Shown here piece by piece: positions 49,475 to 58,026 of a stretch of 64,000 nucleotides of DNA. How positions within the stretch are numbered: position 1 is the first letter of the stretch; each line of letters begins with the position of its first letter. A program made the position numbers and the translations under genes. The stretch spans positions 248,001 to 312,000 of the forward strand of contig JBLNAG010000002.1 in assembly GCA_050259235.1 (NCBI GenBank). The letters are read 5' to 3'. Source of the stretch: UBA5364 sp050259235 (GTDB taxonomy: Bacteria; Bacillota_I; Bacilli_A; RF39; UBA660). The notes under the pieces were generated by a model. That model did not search any database. It had not been told where the DNA came from and worked only from the letters and a program-made list of their open reading frames with translations.

Positions 49475-50923
49475 TTATCCAGCATTGCGAACTATAACAG
49501 TTCTAGTCTTAACACCAACATTGCCTGCGGTATCAGTTGCTTTATAAACTATAGTATAAGTACCCTCAACATCTTTATTTACTGTTCCTGTTATTACAAT
49601 ATCTTCTAACGCTATATCGCCATCAATATTGTCATGAGCAGTAACTCCTGGTTCAACATACTCAGTTCCAAGATCTAATGTGAATGGATTAGCTCCAGTT
49701 AATGTTATAACTGGCACTGTAAGGTCTCCAGCTAAAGGTCCATCACCTTCATTTAAATCTGGTCCATTATATTGGATATCATCTTCAGTATATCTTTCCT
49801 TAGTGAATCCAAATTTAACAGCAATTCTCTTACCTATTGAAGCAAAATCATAGTTATCTACGTCTTGTCCTTCAATATAAATATAAATTCTTACTTTTGT
49901 AATACTATTTGGAGCTAGCGTCATAAATGTAGGACGGCTTGTTCCTCTTAATTGTTTATCACTATCAGTAAAACTAGGATTAGCTACTAATGGTGCAGTT
50001 GGACTAGGATTTACATAAGTATTATATTCTGCGCCATCATATACATCAATACTATCAGATGAAGCAATTGCTTTACTTACAGCATATGTAGGATAAGTAA
50101 CCCCATCTATAACTGGCATACAACTTCCACTGAAAGAATCCGGATCAGTTACATCAGAACCAGTTCTTGCTTTACAAGAAGTGTTATACCAACTAATAGC
50201 GTTAACTACATGATTCTTATCATTTGGTTCCCAAATTTGAGCTTTTCTACAAATACCTGTTACATCGGTGTCAGTAGTACAAGTTATACCAGTAATTAAA
50301 TTTTGAGTATTAACAGTACCAGCAACACGTCCAATTTGAGTAAATGCTACTCTTACTGAATTTTCAATACCAGTATTTTGAACTCCCCCAACAGCTACAT
50401 TAACTTCTGAATCTGTTGTTAGATAAATAGCTTCTTCATCAAGTACATTTAAATCTTTAATATATTGAGTACCTGAAAGATTCTTAACGAATAAGTCAAA
50501 TGCAACATATCCATCTTGTTCTGCAGCACCCATGTTATTAACACGGCTAGACATAATTCTATATCCACCAGGTGAAGCAGTTAAACTTGCCTTTTCAAAC
50601 AATTTCATTCTTGAAACAGTACTATCCATATCACCTACAGATGACATTGGAATTAATCCTCCACCACTCCAAGTATTAGTGTTTCCTTCATATGTATCAA
50701 AAGTATCTGCATCAATTGCTACAGAAGGACTCCAAATTTGCCCATCCAACGATAGTGCTAAACCATCTACTGCTGCAATTTCTACATCGAAACTAGATAC
50801 ATTAACTGTTCTCATCCCAATGAACCACGCATACGTTGATGCAGATAATACTATTGCTATCAAAGTACAAATGGTAACCATGTTTCTTAAACGATTTGCA
50901 CGTTTTTTGCTTCTCTTTACCAT
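49475..50923 (-). CDS. Fibre-type surface protein, paralogue 1 (STYAWF signal, C-terminal Ig-like domain)
   Basis: A 482-residue protein starting behind GAGGGAGAAATATTT. A basic head, then TICTLIAIVLSASTYAWFIG (signal with the AWF motif), then MRTVNVSSFDVEIA. The large first domain (45-385) is shared with 54053 and 55615, including SLDGQ.W, LIPMSSVGDMD, YVAFDLFVKNLSG, QIWEPNDKNHVVNAISWYNT and YIYIEGQDVDNYDFASIGKR. After residue 400 comes a DUF5011-type Ig domain (YVEPGVTAHDNIDGDI, VNKDVEGTYTIVYKATDTAG). Likely processed by SipW. Has its own promoter and terminator. Confidence 0.8.
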   Translation of the reverse strand: MVKRSKKRANRLRNMVTICTLIAIVLSASTYAWFIGMRTVNVSSFDVEIAAVDGLALSLDGQIWSPSVAIDADTFDTYEGNTNTWSGGGLIPMSSVGDMDSTVSRMKLFEKASLTASPGGYRIMSSRVNNMGAAEQDGYVAFDLFVKNLSGTQYIKDLNVLDEEAIYLTTDSEVNVAVGGVQNTGIENSVRVAFTQIGRVAGTVNTQNLITGITCTTDTDVTGICRKAQIWEPNDKNHVVNAISWYNTSCKARTGSDVTDPDSFSGSCMPVIDGVTYPTYAVSKAIASSDSIDVYDGAEYNTYVNPSPTAPLVANPSFTDSDKQLRGTSRPTFMTLAPNSITKVRIYIYIEGQDVDNYDFASIGKRIAVKFGFTKERYTEDDIQYNGPDLNEGDGPLAGDLTVPVITLTGANPFTLDLGTEYVEPGVTAHDNIDGDIALEDIVITGTVNKDVEGTYTIVYKATDTAGNVGVKTRTVIVRNAG

Positions 50924-50972
50924 AAATATTTCTCCCTCTATTTTCCGATATACTATCGTAATATATATTCAT

Positions 50973-51000
50973 ATTGTATCATATATACACAAATTGTCAA
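50973..51000 (-). promoter_or_regulatory. Promoter of fibre paralogue 1
   Basis: Minus strand TTGACA (50995-51000), 16 bases, TACAAT (50973-50978); spacer ATTTGTGTATATATGA is nearly that of the 57804 and 55477 promoters. Confidence 0.75.
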
Positions 51001-51028
51001 CAATATTCAACATTTTTTGCAAATAATA

Positions 51029-52681
51029 TTATTTAGAAGTACCTAATTTTTTTTGTTCTTCTATATTAATGTTTTCAACTTGTACTATAAACCAAATTTT
51101 TTCAACCGTTGTTTCACTATTTTCAATTTCATTAATCCTTAATAATAATTGAATTTTATCTAAAAGGACAGATAAATCATCAGGATTTAAAATTTCTTCA
51201 GTTAAATTAATATTATCAAGTCGGTACTTATTCATAATTACTCTACTGATATTATTTTTTTCAAATAAACTAACATCGTTAAGTACTATATTAGTAGGAT
51301 TCATAGCAAACAAATCAAATTCTTCACTATGTTTAATTATGTCATCATATGAACTAACATCAAATACTTTCTTAATAAGATTTTTTTTGAAATAATCAAA
51401 ACTATAATATAAATGTAATAGTTCAGCCATCGTCAATGAACTAGTTAAAATAGATAAAACCTTATCTTTAAAATATTCTTGATCATATACTTTATATAAA
51501 TCATAAAGTTCTTTAGCTTGCTTAACAGAGTTAATTTTTAATTGTTTTATGTTCTTATCTTTTCTAAGAACTATATACCATGGATTATCACTAAATATCT
51601 TCTTGTTAAGTTTTTCTAATTTTGACTCTTTAGCATCAATTTGTGATACAAGACTCTTTAAATTTTTACTAACTGCTACTTTATTAGAATTTTTCTCATC
51701 AGTTGGTATTTGCTTTTCGTATTCTTTTTTAAAAGCATCAATTAAAGGAATGTATTTATTATAATTCATATATTCTTCAACATTAGTTTTTAATTTATTT
51801 AAAGTCTTATAAAACTTTTCAACTGCGACTTTATCATCGGGATTAATTGGATCAACCATCATAGTATTATAAGTGGTAGTTCTTACCTTACTGTCTGGAA
51901 AATAAGTGTTAATATCAATAGTATGAGTCTTAGCTAAATTAATAATATCAGTTATACTTTCCTTATCAACATCACTTAATTCAATATAGGCTGTTTTTAA
52001 TTTATCCAAACATTTTTCATAATTATTTATTTCATTTTCTAACATTACTTTTTTTTGTATTTCATCAATGTAATTAATAAACTTTCTTTCGTTTCTTCTT
52101 ATCAATTTTCTAAAATTAGATTCGATGTGACATATAATATCAGGATCTATCCAATATATTTTTTCAAATATTTTAGATACTTCATCATAATTATCGCTTT
52201 TCTTATTTCTAACTTCTAAAAAGGCTGTCATATATTCATTAACATAACAAGTATAATCAAAATCATCACCTGTGAGGTTAATTCCTGCTAATTCAAATTG
52301 ATTTAAGAATTTATTAATAATTTTATTTATAGAATGGAAATTAAAATCATAATAACTATTTATTTCGAATAATAAATTATCAAATCCCATTTTTTCAAAA
52401 TAAGTATTAGAAGGATTTAAAATAAATCTTACATGTTCTAAATTACCAACTTTATTTCTTAAATCATCAAATTTTTTGTTTCCATCTTTTACACTAAATG
52501 ACTTACTTTTAGCATCAATATATTTTTTAACACGACTTTTATAATCAATATACCTTTCAAGAATAGAATCAATTTTCATATTAAATTTTTTAATATCAGT
52601 TTTAGTCTTGGTTGGCATAGTAGCAAATAAAGTTTTTTTAGCATCAATGTCTTCATCAATAAATTTTAAAAAATTACTCAT
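51029..52681 (-). CDS. Cytoplasmic helical protein of the surface cluster (550 residues)
   Basis: Not recognised. I start it at ATG 52679-52681 behind GGTGGA, overlapping the end of the 50-residue gene by eight bases; an ATG 24 bases upstream is possible. No signal or membrane segment. Highly charged, Lys/Asn/Asp-rich and helical throughout, with coiled-coil-like stretches (residues 195-260, KKVMLENEINNYEKCLDKLK). Together with the helical tail of the SipW fusion and the ATPase, it belongs to the cytoplasmic side of the cluster. Confidence 0.7.
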   Translation of the reverse strand: MSNFLKFIDEDIDAKKTLFATMPTKTKTDIKKFNMKIDSILERYIDYKSRVKKYIDAKSKSFSVKDGNKKFDDLRNKVGNLEHVRFILNPSNTYFEKMGFDNLLFEINSYYDFNFHSINKIINKFLNQFELAGINLTGDDFDYTCYVNEYMTAFLEVRNKKSDNYDEVSKIFEKIYWIDPDIICHIESNFRKLIRRNERKFINYIDEIQKKVMLENEINNYEKCLDKLKTAYIELSDVDKESITDIINLAKTHTIDINTYFPDSKVRTTTYNTMMVDPINPDDKVAVEKFYKTLNKLKTNVEEYMNYNKYIPLIDAFKKEYEKQIPTDEKNSNKVAVSKNLKSLVSQIDAKESKLEKLNKKIFSDNPWYIVLRKDKNIKQLKINSVKQAKELYDLYKVYDQEYFKDKVLSILTSSLTMAELLHLYYSFDYFKKNLIKKVFDVSSYDDIIKHSEEFDLFAMNPTNIVLNDVSLFEKNNISRVIMNKYRLDNINLTEEILNPDDLSVLLDKIQLLLRINEIENSETTVEKIWFIVQVENINIEEQKKLGTSK

Positions 52682-52826
52682 CTTTTTCTTCCACCTTTTC
52701 TTCAACTACTATTTTCTTTTCTTCCAAAAACTGTATGAATTCAACAATATCTTGATAAACTTTAATTAATTCATTTAAATTAAGATTTGATAAATCAAAA
52801 TTAACTTTTGTTTCTTCTTTATTCAT
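52674..52826 (-). CDS. 50-residue acidic helical protein
   Basis: ATG 52824-52826 follows GAGGTGATTTT. The product (MNKEETKVNFDLSNLNLNEL then a Glu/Lys-rich helix ending EEKDE) is one amphipathic helix. It overlaps the 550-residue gene by eight bases (ATGAGTAA), the kind of coupling seen for subunits made in fixed ratio. Not similar to anything I recognise; no signal peptide. Confidence 0.75.
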   Translation of the reverse strand: MNKEETKVNFDLSNLNLNELIKVYQDIVEFIQFLEEKKIVVEEKVEEKDE

Positions 52827-52840
52827 AAAATCACCTCATT

Positions 52841-53938
52841 TTATTCGTAACCAGCTAAGTCTTTAACAAAGTCTATTGTTATATAAATAGCGGCACCTCT
52901 TGAATTAGTTTCTAGACTATCTACATCTTGTCCTTCAATCCAAATATAAACTCTTACTTTTGTTATACCATTTGGTATTTGAAAAATAGGATTTTCAAGA
53001 TCTCCTTCTGTAATGGTATTTTGTAGTGCAAAATGAGCAGCGTCTAATGGAATGCCTGTACCTTCTTGACCATTCATGTGTTCAAGACGAGTTCCTTCAG
53101 CAATAATTCCATATGAAGGACTTGGTTGACCATCAATAATAGTCATACCATATTTTTCAAACATTGAAACTATTGAAGTCTCAGAATGAGCAGTACTATT
53201 AGGTTCATATATAATCATTTGGCAATTACTATTACACCCAATATTTTGGATAGTATTAATATCTGATTTAGAAGAAACACTACCTACTTTTAACAACCCA
53301 AAGCGCATTGAATTCATAATTCCCGCCATAGCTTTCCTATCATCTTCAATTACTTCATCTTCAAAATCGACAGAAGCTGCATCTAAATAAAGATTATCAC
53401 TTTTAGGTGAACCACTGACATTCTTTAAAAATAAATCAAAAGCTATATAAATATTTGTAGCATTAGCTTCATTTTCATTCATTAATATCGTATTTAAATA
53501 TCTTTTTTTCAATCTATCTTTAGTACGATTAATTTCCCCTTTATATATATCAAATTTATTTTGAGTAGGGTTTTTAATACCATTAGATGATACCGGCCAT
53601 AATCCTCCTGACCATTGATTGGTATGGTTTGGATAGGTTCTTCTTAAATCAGTAATGACTGACTCTAAAGATATATCAACCGAATCTGAGAAATCAACAC
53701 CATCAAGAGAAATAAATAAACCATGATCACTAGATACTGATAAATTAAGAAACTTAACCTTAACATTTAAAGAGGCTGAAAGCCAAGCATATGAAGCCAC
53801 GATTAATAAAACACCTGTAAAAAAAGCTACAACTACTAACAAACGAACATTCGTCTGAGTAAGATTTATCTTTTTTATAACTCTTTTACGGCTTTTAGCT
53901 TTAGATTTAATTTTAGTTTTAACATTTTGTTTCTTCAT
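52841..53938 (-). CDS. Surface protein with SYAWL signal (365 residues), reduced fibre paralogue
   Basis: Starts behind AAAGGGGTACGCTTT. A 30-residue basic head precedes the signal RLLVVVAFFTGVLLIVASYA with WLSAS. The mature domain is a diverged version of the first domain of the three fibre paralogues: GLFISLDGVDFSDSV, GLWPVSSNGI, YIAFDLFLKNVSG, MIIYEPNSTAH and IWIEGQDVDS match in order. The C-terminal Ig-like domain is absent; the protein ends soon after the IEGQDVD strand. Cotranscribed with the helical proteins 52674 and 51029. Confidence 0.77.
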   Translation of the reverse strand: MKKQNVKTKIKSKAKSRKRVIKKINLTQTNVRLLVVVAFFTGVLLIVASYAWLSASLNVKVKFLNLSVSSDHGLFISLDGVDFSDSVDISLESVITDLRRTYPNHTNQWSGGLWPVSSNGIKNPTQNKFDIYKGEINRTKDRLKKRYLNTILMNENEANATNIYIAFDLFLKNVSGSPKSDNLYLDAASVDFEDEVIEDDRKAMAGIMNSMRFGLLKVGSVSSKSDINTIQNIGCNSNCQMIIYEPNSTAHSETSIVSMFEKYGMTIIDGQPSPSYGIIAEGTRLEHMNGQEGTGIPLDAAHFALQNTITEGDLENPIFQIPNGITKVRVYIWIEGQDVDSLETNSRGAAIYITIDFVKDLAGYE

Positions 53939-53961
53939 AAAGCGTACCCCTTTTAATAATT

Positions 53962-53990
53962 AAAGAGTAACCAACCTCGATTACTCTTTA
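53962..53990. other. Intercistronic hairpin
   Basis: AAAGAGTAA / TTACTCTTT around ten bases, between the genes at 54053 and 52841, without a T-run. It could be an RNA processing or stabilising element that sets the ratio between fibre and downstream genes, or a weak terminator. Confidence 0.5.
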
Positions 53991-54052
53991 TTATCCTAAT
54001 AATAACTAATTACTAACATAATCCTAGTCAGTATTATTTAAACTAATTTTTA

Positions 54053-55477
54053 TTATTGAACTATGACAGTTCTAGTTACTTCAGTAGCAACATTACCAGA
54101 TGAATCTGTAACATTATAAGTTACTGTATAAGTACCAGCTTGAGCAGTATTAACACTTGAAGAATCAACTACAACTTGATCAGTAATGACACCATCAAAG
54201 TCGTCATCTGACATAAAGCCAGGTTCAACATATGTTCCTCCAACACTAAGTGTTAATGGATTATTACCATATAATACTATTCTTGGAGCTTCTCTATCTA
54301 AAGTTGGTCCCCCATTTTCTTCATAATTAATATCTTCATCATCATATCTTTCCTTAGTAAATCCAAAAGCAACTGAGATTTTCTTACCAATTGAAGCAAA
54401 ATCATAATTATCTACATCTTGTCCTTCAATATAAATATAAATTCTTACTTTTGTAATACTATTTGGAGCTAATGTCATAAATGTAGGACGAGCATTTCCA
54501 GTTTTATCTTTTTTAGTATCAGTAAAGAAGTCATATGCATATAATTTGCTACTTCCAGTATACCCGTTATATGCTTGTCCGTCATAAATATCAACAGCAT
54601 CAGAAGAATATATATCTTCTTTTACTGCATATGTAGGGTATGCTACTGTATTAGCAATCGGTGAACAAGCTCCACCATAAGATCCATCGCTAACATCATT
54701 ACCTGTTCTTGCTTTACAAGAAGTAGTATACCAACTAATTGCATTAGCAACGTGATTAATATCGTTTGGTTCCCAAATTTGTGCAGTTCTACAAATACCA
54801 GTTACTGTACCATTATTAGTACAAGATATACCTGTAATTGTTGGTGCAACATTAGTAGTACCAGCAACACGCCCAACTTGAGCAAATGCAACTCTTACTG
54901 AGTTTTCAATACCAGTATTAGCAACGCCACCAACAGCTACTGAAACTTCTGAATCTCTTGTTAAATAAATAGCTTCTTCATCAGCTGGATTTAGTGCTGT
55001 AATATATTGACTACCAGAAAAGTTCTTAACAAATAAATCAAATACCACATAACCACTTTGTTCTGCTTTTCCAGTATTATAGTTATCAACACGACTCGCC
55101 ATAAGTCTATATCCACCAAATGTAGCAGTTAAACTTGCTTTTTCGTACAATTTCATTCTTGAAGCAGTATTATCCATTTCACCTACTGATGACATTGGAA
55201 TTAATCCAGCCCCACCCCAACTATTAGTATTTCCATCATATGAAACAGTACTATAAGTATCTTTAGAGATAGTTACTGTTGTATCCCATTTTTGTCCATC
55301 TAGTGATAGTAACAAACTATCAGTTGCCGCAATTTCTACATCAAAACTTGATACGCTAACTGTTCTCATCCCAATAAACCATGCATATGTTGATGAGGCC
55401 AAAACAACTGCTGTTAAAGCACAAATTGTAACAAGGTTTCTGATGCGACTAATACGCTTTTTATTTCTTTTTACCAT
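54053..55477 (-). CDS. Fibre-type surface protein, paralogue 2
   Basis: A 474-residue protein starting behind AAGGAAGATATTT. Signal TICALTAVVLASSTYAWFIG, then MRTVSVSSFDVEIAATDSLL. The first domain is nearly identical to paralogues 1 and 3 in its conserved blocks (IPMSSVGEMDNTASRMKLYE, QIWEPNDINHVANAISWYTT, TFMTLAPNSITKVRIYIYIE). It differs in the insert between the two Cys-bearing parts (KARTGNDVSDGSYGGACSPI). A DUF5011-like Ig domain follows from 395 (PLTLSVGGTYVEPGF, GTYTVTYNVTDSSGNVA). It begins a unit from its own promoter. Confidence 0.8.
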   Translation of the reverse strand: MVKRNKKRISRIRNLVTICALTAVVLASSTYAWFIGMRTVSVSSFDVEIAATDSLLLSLDGQKWDTTVTISKDTYSTVSYDGNTNSWGGAGLIPMSSVGEMDNTASRMKLYEKASLTATFGGYRLMASRVDNYNTGKAEQSGYVVFDLFVKNFSGSQYITALNPADEEAIYLTRDSEVSVAVGGVANTGIENSVRVAFAQVGRVAGTTNVAPTITGISCTNNGTVTGICRTAQIWEPNDINHVANAISWYTTSCKARTGNDVSDGSYGGACSPIANTVAYPTYAVKEDIYSSDAVDIYDGQAYNGYTGSSKLYAYDFFTDTKKDKTGNARPTFMTLAPNSITKVRIYIYIEGQDVDNYDFASIGKKISVAFGFTKERYDDEDINYEENGGPTLDREAPRIVLYGNNPLTLSVGGTYVEPGFMSDDDFDGVITDQVVVDSSSVNTAQAGTYTVTYNVTDSSGNVATEVTRTVIVQ

Positions 55478-55526
55478 AAATATCTTCCTTTACCACTTAT
55501 TTTAACTCTTATTATAGTCTATATTA

Positions 55527-55554
55527 ATTGTAACATAATTCGACAAATTGTCAA
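55527..55554 (-). promoter_or_regulatory. Promoter of fibre paralogue 2
   Basis: Minus strand TTGACA (55549-55554), 16 bases, TACAAT (55527-55532). The spacer contains TTTGTCGAATTATG, the shared box. Confidence 0.75.
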
Positions 55555-55581
55555 TAAATTTTTGGTCTTAACGTTAGTAAT

Positions 55582-55608
55582 AAAAAAAGTAATCAATGAT
55601 TACTTTTT
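55582..55608 (-). terminator. Rho-independent terminator
   Basis: AAAAAGTAATCA / TGATTACTTTTT then T on the minus strand; ends unit 57804-55615. Confidence 0.82.
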
Positions 55609-55614
55609 AATTAT

Positions 55615-57096
55615 TTATTGTACTGTAACTTTTCTAGTTACTCTAGCAGCATAATTACCTTCCCAGTCGCTTACATCATAAGTTACAATGTATACTCCTG
55701 CTTTGGTAGTATCAACCGGATTAATTGTATGAATCTTAGTAGTTAAATCTAAGTTTGTATCTTCATCTACATAATCACTTGCAGTTGCTCCTGCATCAAT
55801 ATATGTACCACCCACAGCCACTGTTTCTTCAGCATTACCAAGTAATGTGATAACTGGCTTAGTTGTGTCAGTACCAGGTTTTAATACTGGTCCGTTATAA
55901 CTAATATCACTACCTTCAAATCTTTCTTTAGTAAATCCGAATTCAACTGAAATCTTCTTACCAATTGAAGCAAAGTCATAGTTATCTACATCTTGACCTT
56001 CAATATAAATATAAACTCTTACTTTTGTAATACTATTTGGAGCTAACGTCATAAATAATGGACGTTGAGTTCCTGTTTTTTCTTTATAAGTATCAGTGAA
56101 AGTTGGATTATCTACTAATAATGCAGATGAAGTATAAGTATTATATTTCAATCCGTCATAGATATCAACATTATCTGATGAATTTATAGGACTACCTACA
56201 GAATATGTAGGATATGCTACTGTATCTGATACAGTTGAGCAATTACCTGTTTCTGTAAGATCATATGATGCAGCTAAAGTAATATTAGCACCATCAGCTT
56301 TTCTTTTCTTACAAGAAGTATTATACCAACTAATAGCATTAGCTACGTGTTTAATATCATTTGGTTCCCAAATTTGGGCTTTTCTACAAATACCTGTTAC
56401 AGCATCAATAACACTTGGATTTCCATTACCATCATCATTACATGTAATACCTGTAATTGTAGTAGGTGTTGTTGTAGTACCATTAACACGTCCAATTTGA
56501 GCAAATGCAACTCTTACTGAGTTTTCAATACCAGTGTCTTCAACACCACCAGTAGCTACTTTAACTTTTGAATTTAAATTTAAATAAATAGCTTCTTCAT
56601 CAAGAGTATTCAATTCTGGAAGATATTGAGTACCTGAAAAGTTTCTGATAAACAAGTCAAAGGCTACATAACCTCTTTTTTCACCTTCACCAGGGTTGTA
56701 ATTATCAATACGACTTGACATTAATCTATATCCACCAGGTGTAGCAGTTAAACTTGCCTTTTCAAATATTTTCATTCTTGAAGCAGCAACGTCCATATCA
56801 CCAATAGTAGACATAGGAATTAGTCCAGGGTCCCCCCAACTATTAGTATTTCCATCGTATGAACCAATACTATAATTATCTTTGTTAATTGCAACTGTTG
56901 TATCCCATGTTTCTCCATCTATTGATAGTAACAAACTGTCAGTAGCTGCAATTTCTACATCGAAACTAGATACATTAACTGTTCTCATCCCAATGAACCA
57001 TGCGTATGTTGAAGCTGATAATACTATTGCAGCCAACGTACATACAACAACTAGATTTCTAACACGACTTGTAAGTTTCTTATTTCCTTTTATCAT
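55615..57096 (-). CDS. Fibre-type surface protein, paralogue 3
   Basis: A 493-residue protein starting at ATG 57094-57096, eight bases behind AAGGGAG. Signal VVCTLAAIVLSASTYAWFIG, then MRTVNVSSFDVEIAATDSLL. Conserved first domain as in paralogues 1 and 2, with a longer insert (CKKRKADGANITLAASYDLT). The C-terminal Ig-like domain is from about 410 (EETVAVGGTYIDAGATASDY, TTKAGVYIVTYDVSDWEGNY). DNA around the signal region is almost identical to that of 49475, which points to recent duplication or gene conversion. Second gene of its unit. Confidence 0.8.
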   Translation of the reverse strand: MIKGNKKLTSRVRNLVVVCTLAAIVLSASTYAWFIGMRTVNVSSFDVEIAATDSLLLSIDGETWDTTVAINKDNYSIGSYDGNTNSWGDPGLIPMSTIGDMDVAASRMKIFEKASLTATPGGYRLMSSRIDNYNPGEGEKRGYVAFDLFIRNFSGTQYLPELNTLDEEAIYLNLNSKVKVATGGVEDTGIENSVRVAFAQIGRVNGTTTTPTTITGITCNDDGNGNPSVIDAVTGICRKAQIWEPNDIKHVANAISWYNTSCKKRKADGANITLAASYDLTETGNCSTVSDTVAYPTYSVGSPINSSDNVDIYDGLKYNTYTSSALLVDNPTFTDTYKEKTGTQRPLFMTLAPNSITKVRVYIYIEGQDVDNYDFASIGKKISVEFGFTKERFEGSDISYNGPVLKPGTDTTKPVITLLGNAEETVAVGGTYIDAGATASDYVDEDTNLDLTTKIHTINPVDTTKAGVYIVTYDVSDWEGNYAARVTRKVTVQ

Positions 57097-57111
57097 AAAC
57101 ACATCTCCCTT

Positions 57112-57804
57112 TTATTTCTCAACAAACTCTGACTTGAAGTCCATATAGATTTTAATTTCACCGCCCAAAATATTATCGTTACATTCTGGGTCATTACCTT
57201 CTAACCAAATAACTACTGTATATTTATTTTTATCTCCTGGTCCAAAATTTTCTATATGATCTGTTGTAACTACTGTATCTGATTCAAATGCTACTGTCCT
57301 CGGCTCAGGTTTACCATCTTTACCCATCTTTGCATAAGTTGTTTCTATACCATTTCTATATACCTTGATTCTAACAGCTTCATCAACACCATTAATACTA
57401 TCTTCAATTACTAACTCAGCCCAATAGTCAGATGTTTCTTCACCAAGGTTTTCAACATAAAATGTATAAGCAACATAGTTATCACCGTTATGTGATCCAT
57501 CATAATTATCCAAATCATTGGGTAACCATTTATAAGAAATATTGTCAAAACTATCAACAGTTTTTGCAAATAATTCTGATCTATAAACCTTGTAATTAGG
57601 ATCATCGTATATAATAATGTTCTTTTCTAAATATAGATTTCTGTCTAGTGTTATAGAGAAGTTCCCACTATTATAAACAATACCAGCAGCAACATATAAA
57701 ATAAGTAGCAATAACATAAATACGAATAGTACTAACTTAATTATTTTTATTATCTTTTTTTTACGCTTAACTTTGCTAGCACTTAATACAATTCCGTCAT
57801 TCAT
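57112..57804 (-). CDS. Anchored surface protein heading the cluster (230 residues)
   Basis: A cytoplasmic basic head (KVKRKKKIIKIIK) precedes one helix (LVLFVFMLLLLILYVAAGIV) and a beta domain. The outer part keeps short blocks found in the fibre paralogues: NYVAYTFYVENLGEETSDYW corresponds to YVAFDLFVKNLSG, and KYTVVIWLEGNDPECNDNIL to RIYIYIEGQDVDNYD. It is therefore a distant, minimal member. Lacks an AWF signal, so may stay membrane-bound as an anchor or initiator (the role TapA has for TasA); that is inference. First gene of its unit. Confidence 0.72.
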   Translation of the reverse strand: MNDGIVLSASKVKRKKKIIKIIKLVLFVFMLLLLILYVAAGIVYNSGNFSITLDRNLYLEKNIIIYDDPNYKVYRSELFAKTVDSFDNISYKWLPNDLDNYDGSHNGDNYVAYTFYVENLGEETSDYWAELVIEDSINGVDEAVRIKVYRNGIETTYAKMGKDGKPEPRTVAFESDTVVTTDHIENFGPGDKNKYTVVIWLEGNDPECNDNILGGEIKIYMDFKSEFVEK

Positions 57805-57876
57805 CTCTTCCTATTTCCTTTTCTATATGTAAGCTCATATACATATTTCGACACTCTTATCGTAATATACGTTTTA

Positions 57877-57904
57877 ATTGTATCATATTTACACAATTTG
57901 TCAA
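57877..57904 (-). promoter_or_regulatory. Promoter of unit 57804-55615
   Basis: Minus strand TTGACA (57899-57904), 16 bases, TACAAT (57877-57882). A further TGTCGAAATATG box lies in the leader at 57842-57853. Confidence 0.75.
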
Positions 57905-58000
57905 TAATAATTCCATTTTTTGTCGGAAATTGTAGACTTAATATTTTAATGTTAATATAATTATGATAATAGGGTAATTTCTACCACAATCAATTACCAC

Positions 58001-58026
58001 AAAAAAAAGAGGATTATTTATCCTCT
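58001..58026 (-). terminator. Terminator of the HtrA gene
   Basis: AGAGGA / TCCTCT hairpin overlapping the stop, then eight T on the minus strand. Confidence 0.83.

Noticed and set aside
38356..57804. Prophage or integrative element as explanation for the surface cluster
   Set aside because: No integrase, phage structural gene, transfer gene, attachment repeat or flanking tRNA within the cluster; tRNA-Trp at 35522 has no duplicate 3' end seen downstream.
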